Shown here: one piece after another, positions 4,993 through 6,922 of the stretch
How the letters are laid out: each line of letters starts with the position of its first letter
How positions within the stretch are numbered: position 1 is the first letter of the stretch
NCBI GenBank assembly: GCA_947373075.1
Contig: CANBWF010000070.1
Location: forward strand, 1-6,922
DNA: 6,922 nt
DNA from: Actinomycetota bacterium
GTDB lineage: Bacteria > Actinomycetota > Actinomycetes > S36-B12 > UBA5976
Reading direction: 5' to 3'
Notes under the pieces: generated by a model
What the model was told of the DNA's origin: nothing
The model's database searches: none
The model's input: only the letters and a program-made list of their open reading frames with translations
Program-made: the position numbers and the translations under genes

Positions 4993-6441
4993 CTATTTAT
5001 TAAGCACTGCTTGGATGACTGCACGAGCAATTGGGGCGGCTAGCCCATTTCCGCTGATTTCAGTTGCGCCGCCACCGTCTTGTAGGACAACTGCTACTGA
5101 AACTCGAGCTTTTACCGCAGGGGCAATCCCCACAAACCAGGCATGCGCTGGTGAACCGGGGTTAGTTTCGGCAGTACCAGTTTTGCCGCCGACGGCGACA
5201 CCATAAATTCGCGCATTTGAACCAGTTCCTCTATCGACTACATGTGTCATCATTTGGCCTAGCGTGCGAGCATTCGCCGCGCTCATCGCACGAGAGAATT
5301 GCTGCGGAGTGGCATTTTCTAAAACTTTTAAATTTGGCCCAAGAACTTGGCTCACCAAAAATGGCCGCATTACAACACCGTCATTTCCAATGCCCGCTCC
5401 AACCAGTGCCATCTGTAGCGCAGTGGCTTGCACATCGAATTGTCCGATTGCACTCATCGCGGTTTGAGCTTTGTCCATTCCAGTTGGAAATTGACTGGTA
5501 GCTGCGTTCATTGGAACTGAGAAGGAGTTTCCAAAGCCAAACTTCTTTGCTTGTTCTGAAATCGCATCTTCACCAAGTTTCATGCCAAGCCAAGCAAAGG
5601 CGGTATTACAAGAAATCGATAGGGCGTTGTCTAGCGTCGTTTTGCCGTTGTATCCACAAGAATTATGAGTCCAGTTTCCTAATCGATGTGAAGAATTAGG
5701 TAATCCAATAGTTGCTGGCCCTGGCAAGGTGGAATCTGCTCGGTAATTACCCGACTCGAGGGCCGCCGCCGCCGTGACTAACTTGAATGTTGATCCTGGT
5801 GGCAAAGTCATGGCTAGTGGGCGGTTAAGCAATGGTTGCTTTGGATTTTCGTTCAGATACTGCCAGTAGTTTTGCATGTCGGTCGTGTCATGACTTGCCA
5901 GCCGATTCGGATCAAAACCAGGTGAACTCGCTAGCGCCAAAATTGCTCCAGTACTTGGATCAAGCGCAACGACTGCCCCAGTTCTTCCATTTAGTGCTTC
6001 CATTGCAGCTTTCTGCGCACGTGGATTAATGGTCAATTCAACTGCGCCACCTTGTGGTTGGCGGTTTGCAAAGAGTTGTTGCAGTCGATCAACAAAGAAT
6101 CGGTTGTCGCTTCCTGACAACACATCGTTCTCCTGCTGCTCAATTCCGGTAGCGCCATATACAAGTGAGTAAAAGCCAGTTGCTGCTGCGTAAGTGGGTC
6201 CGTTTGCGTATGTGCGCAAATATTTCAGTGCATCATTCGTTGTTTTAGATTGCGCAATCGGATCTGAACTAATCAGGATTGGGCCACGCTGCTTTGAATA
6301 CTCAGCGAGGAGTACGCGCTGGTTACCGGGCCTGTGTCGTAACTCAGCTGAATTAAAGAATTGAATGTAGGAAAGATTCGCAATCAAAGCCAACATCAGC
6401 AGAATCAAAATCAGAGTTACTCGGTTAATTTGTCTAGTCAT
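4993..6441 (-). CDS. pbpA: Penicillin-binding protein PbpA (class B transpeptidase)
   Basis: This 482-residue class B penicillin-binding protein cross-links peptidoglycan outside the membrane. A short cytoplasmic end (MTRQINR) precedes one membrane anchor (about 8-28); the N-terminal pedestal runs to about 150 and the transpeptidase domain fills the rest. The catalytic motifs are intact: SxxK as STFK (217-220, nucleophile Ser217), SxN as SCN (277-279) and KTG (420-422) within GGKTGTAE. Length matches actinobacterial PbpA (about 490). Cys262 and Cys278 are exported and close in sequence, so a disulfide is possible (inference). ATGA joins the ATG to the rodA stop codon in a 4-bp overlap, implying translational coupling and near-equal amounts of the two partners. 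The downstream gene is pknB, and mycobacterial PbpA is a reported PknB substrate. Family beta-lactam targets are expected; resistance is not implied. Confidence 0.96.
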   Translation of the reverse strand: MTRQINRVTLILILLMLALIANLSYIQFFNSAELRHRPGNQRVLLAEYSKQRGPILISSDPIAQSKTTNDALKYLRTYANGPTYAAATGFYSLVYGATGIEQQENDVLSGSDNRFFVDRLQQLFANRQPQGGAVELTINPRAQKAAMEALNGRTGAVVALDPSTGAILALASSPGFDPNRLASHDTTDMQNYWQYLNENPKQPLLNRPLAMTLPPGSTFKLVTAAAALESGNYRADSTLPGPATIGLPNSSHRLGNWTHNSCGYNGKTTLDNALSISCNTAFAWLGMKLGEDAISEQAKKFGFGNSFSVPMNAATSQFPTGMDKAQTAMSAIGQFDVQATALQMALVGAGIGNDGVVMRPFLVSQVLGPNLKVLENATPQQFSRAMSAANARTLGQMMTHVVDRGTGSNARIYGVAVGGKTGTAETNPGSPAHAWFVGIAPAVKARVSVAVVLQDGGGATEISGNGLAAPIARAVIQAVLNK

Positions 6442-6922
6442 GATGACAACCCAACAACTGCTAAGTCTGAGTCTTCTGGTTTCCGCGCAGAGTTTGAAAC
6501 TCGCAAGAGTAAAGCCACCAGAATGTAATTAGCGACTAACGATGATCCACCGTAAGAAAGAAATGGCGTTGTCAGGCCAGTCAATGGGATTAAGCGGGTG
6601 ACTCCACCAATCACGATGAAAGTTTGCAGACCTATTGCGGTAGTGAGCCCAATGGCAAGTAGGTTGCCGAACTGATCACGAGTAGCAACGGCTGCTCGCG
6701 CACCTCGTTCAATAGTTAAAACATAAAGCAAGATGATTGCGATGAGACCAGTTAACCCGAGTTCTTCACCAAGAGCTGATGTGATGAAATCTGTTTTAGC
6801 AAATGGAACTAGTTGCGGGTAACCGCGACCCCACCCAGTTCCGAATACTCCACCATTGGCAAATCCATAAAGTGATTGCACAATCTGATAACCGTTATCA
6901 GTTGCTTGGCTAAACGGATCAA
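6438..6922 (-). CDS. rodA: SEDS-family peptidoglycan glycosyltransferase RodA (5' part beyond the window)
   Basis: Only the last 160 residues are visible; the reading frame stays open to the window edge, so the gene is cut by the window rather than truncated. SEDS proteins polymerise lipid II into glycan strands and act with a class B PBP, here PbpA. The visible part begins DPF, with the pattern DPF..(N)GYQIVQSLYGFANGGVFGTG. The first Asp (codon 6918-6920) aligns with the essential extracellular Asp of RodA/FtsW. Three membrane helices follow, around ELGLTGLIAIILLYVL, LLAIGLTTAIGLQTFIVIGG and NYILVALLLRV. The family signature PLTGLTTPFLSYGGSS precedes the last helix. The polar tail ends LAVVGLSS. 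A GTG at 6881 is an internal Val, not a start. The pairing with pbpA favours the name rodA over ftsW. The stop overlaps the pbpA ATG. In relatives pstP and fhaB/fhaA lie further upstream. Confidence 0.93.
   Translation of the reverse strand, partial: DPFSQATDNGYQIVQSLYGFANGGVFGTGWGRGYPQLVPFAKTDFITSALGEELGLTGLIAIILLYVLTIERGARAAVATRDQFGNLLAIGLTTAIGLQTFIVIGGVTRLIPLTGLTTPFLSYGGSSLVANYILVALLLRVSNSARKPEDSDLAVVGLSS

Noticed and set aside
5650..5658. Second DnaA-like box GTATCCACA (8 of 9)
   Set aside because: It is inside conserved pbpA coding sequence nearly 4 kb away, with no cluster of other boxes around it; expected by chance.
6879..6881. GTG as the start of a short rodA-like gene
   Set aside because: The frame continues upstream to the window edge with conserved SEDS residues (DPF...GYQI), so this codon is an internal Val.
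1..6922. A previously undescribed multi-gene system
   Set aside because: Every gene belongs to a known family and the order is the familiar actinobacterial division cluster; there are no defence, mobile or biosynthetic signatures.

Overview
The window is a stretch of an actinobacterial chromosome. It carries the cell-wall and cell-division cluster that in many Actinobacteria lies close to dnaA and oriC. Gene content and order are diagnostic: cyclophilin (ppiA), zinc-finger rhomboid, crgA and a DUF881 protein on the + strand, facing trpG/pabA, pknB, pbpA and rodA on the - strand. By eye the base composition is well below that of Streptomyces or Mycobacterium, somewhere under 50% GC (not computed). 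With compact spacing, this suggests a low-GC, streamlined lineage such as the freshwater acI/Nanopelagicales group. That placement is inference, and no species can be named.

Layout. 1-1357: ppiA and the rhomboid gene, 9 nt apart and probably co-transcribed. 1358-1442: a short gap ending in an extended -10 promoter placed for a leaderless crgA mRNA. 1443-2462: crgA and the DUF881 gene, separated by 12 nt; a perfect 10-bp inverted repeat covers the DUF881 start codon, and a perfect consensus DnaA box follows in its first codons. 2463-3086: trpG/pabA, convergent with and directly abutting the DUF881 gene. 3110-4891: pknB, whose start is best placed at an internal GTG with a strong Shine-Dalgarno. 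4993-6441: pbpA. 6438-6922: the 3' part of rodA, overlapping pbpA by 4 bp and running off the window.

How the genes work together. RodA (SEDS glycosyltransferase) and PbpA (class B transpeptidase) form a peptidoglycan-synthesising pair. PknB senses wall precursors or muropeptides through its PASTA domains and phosphorylates wall and division proteins. CrgA is a small membrane protein that helps recruit or restrain the septal machinery. The rhomboid and DUF881 proteins are conserved neighbours of unclear role. TrpG/PabA supplies ammonia for anthranilate or aminodeoxychorismate synthesis and appears to be a metabolic passenger. No gap exceeds 300 bases, and I see no tRNA, rRNA, CRISPR array, insertion sequence or convincing intrinsic terminator.

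I do not see a new multi-gene system here. The items worth a second look are regulatory: a repeated -10/6-nt/start-codon geometry suggesting leaderless transcripts, the palindrome over the DUF881 start, the DnaA box, convergent genes with no spacer, and the apparent absence of pknA and a class E sortase from a cluster that often carries them.
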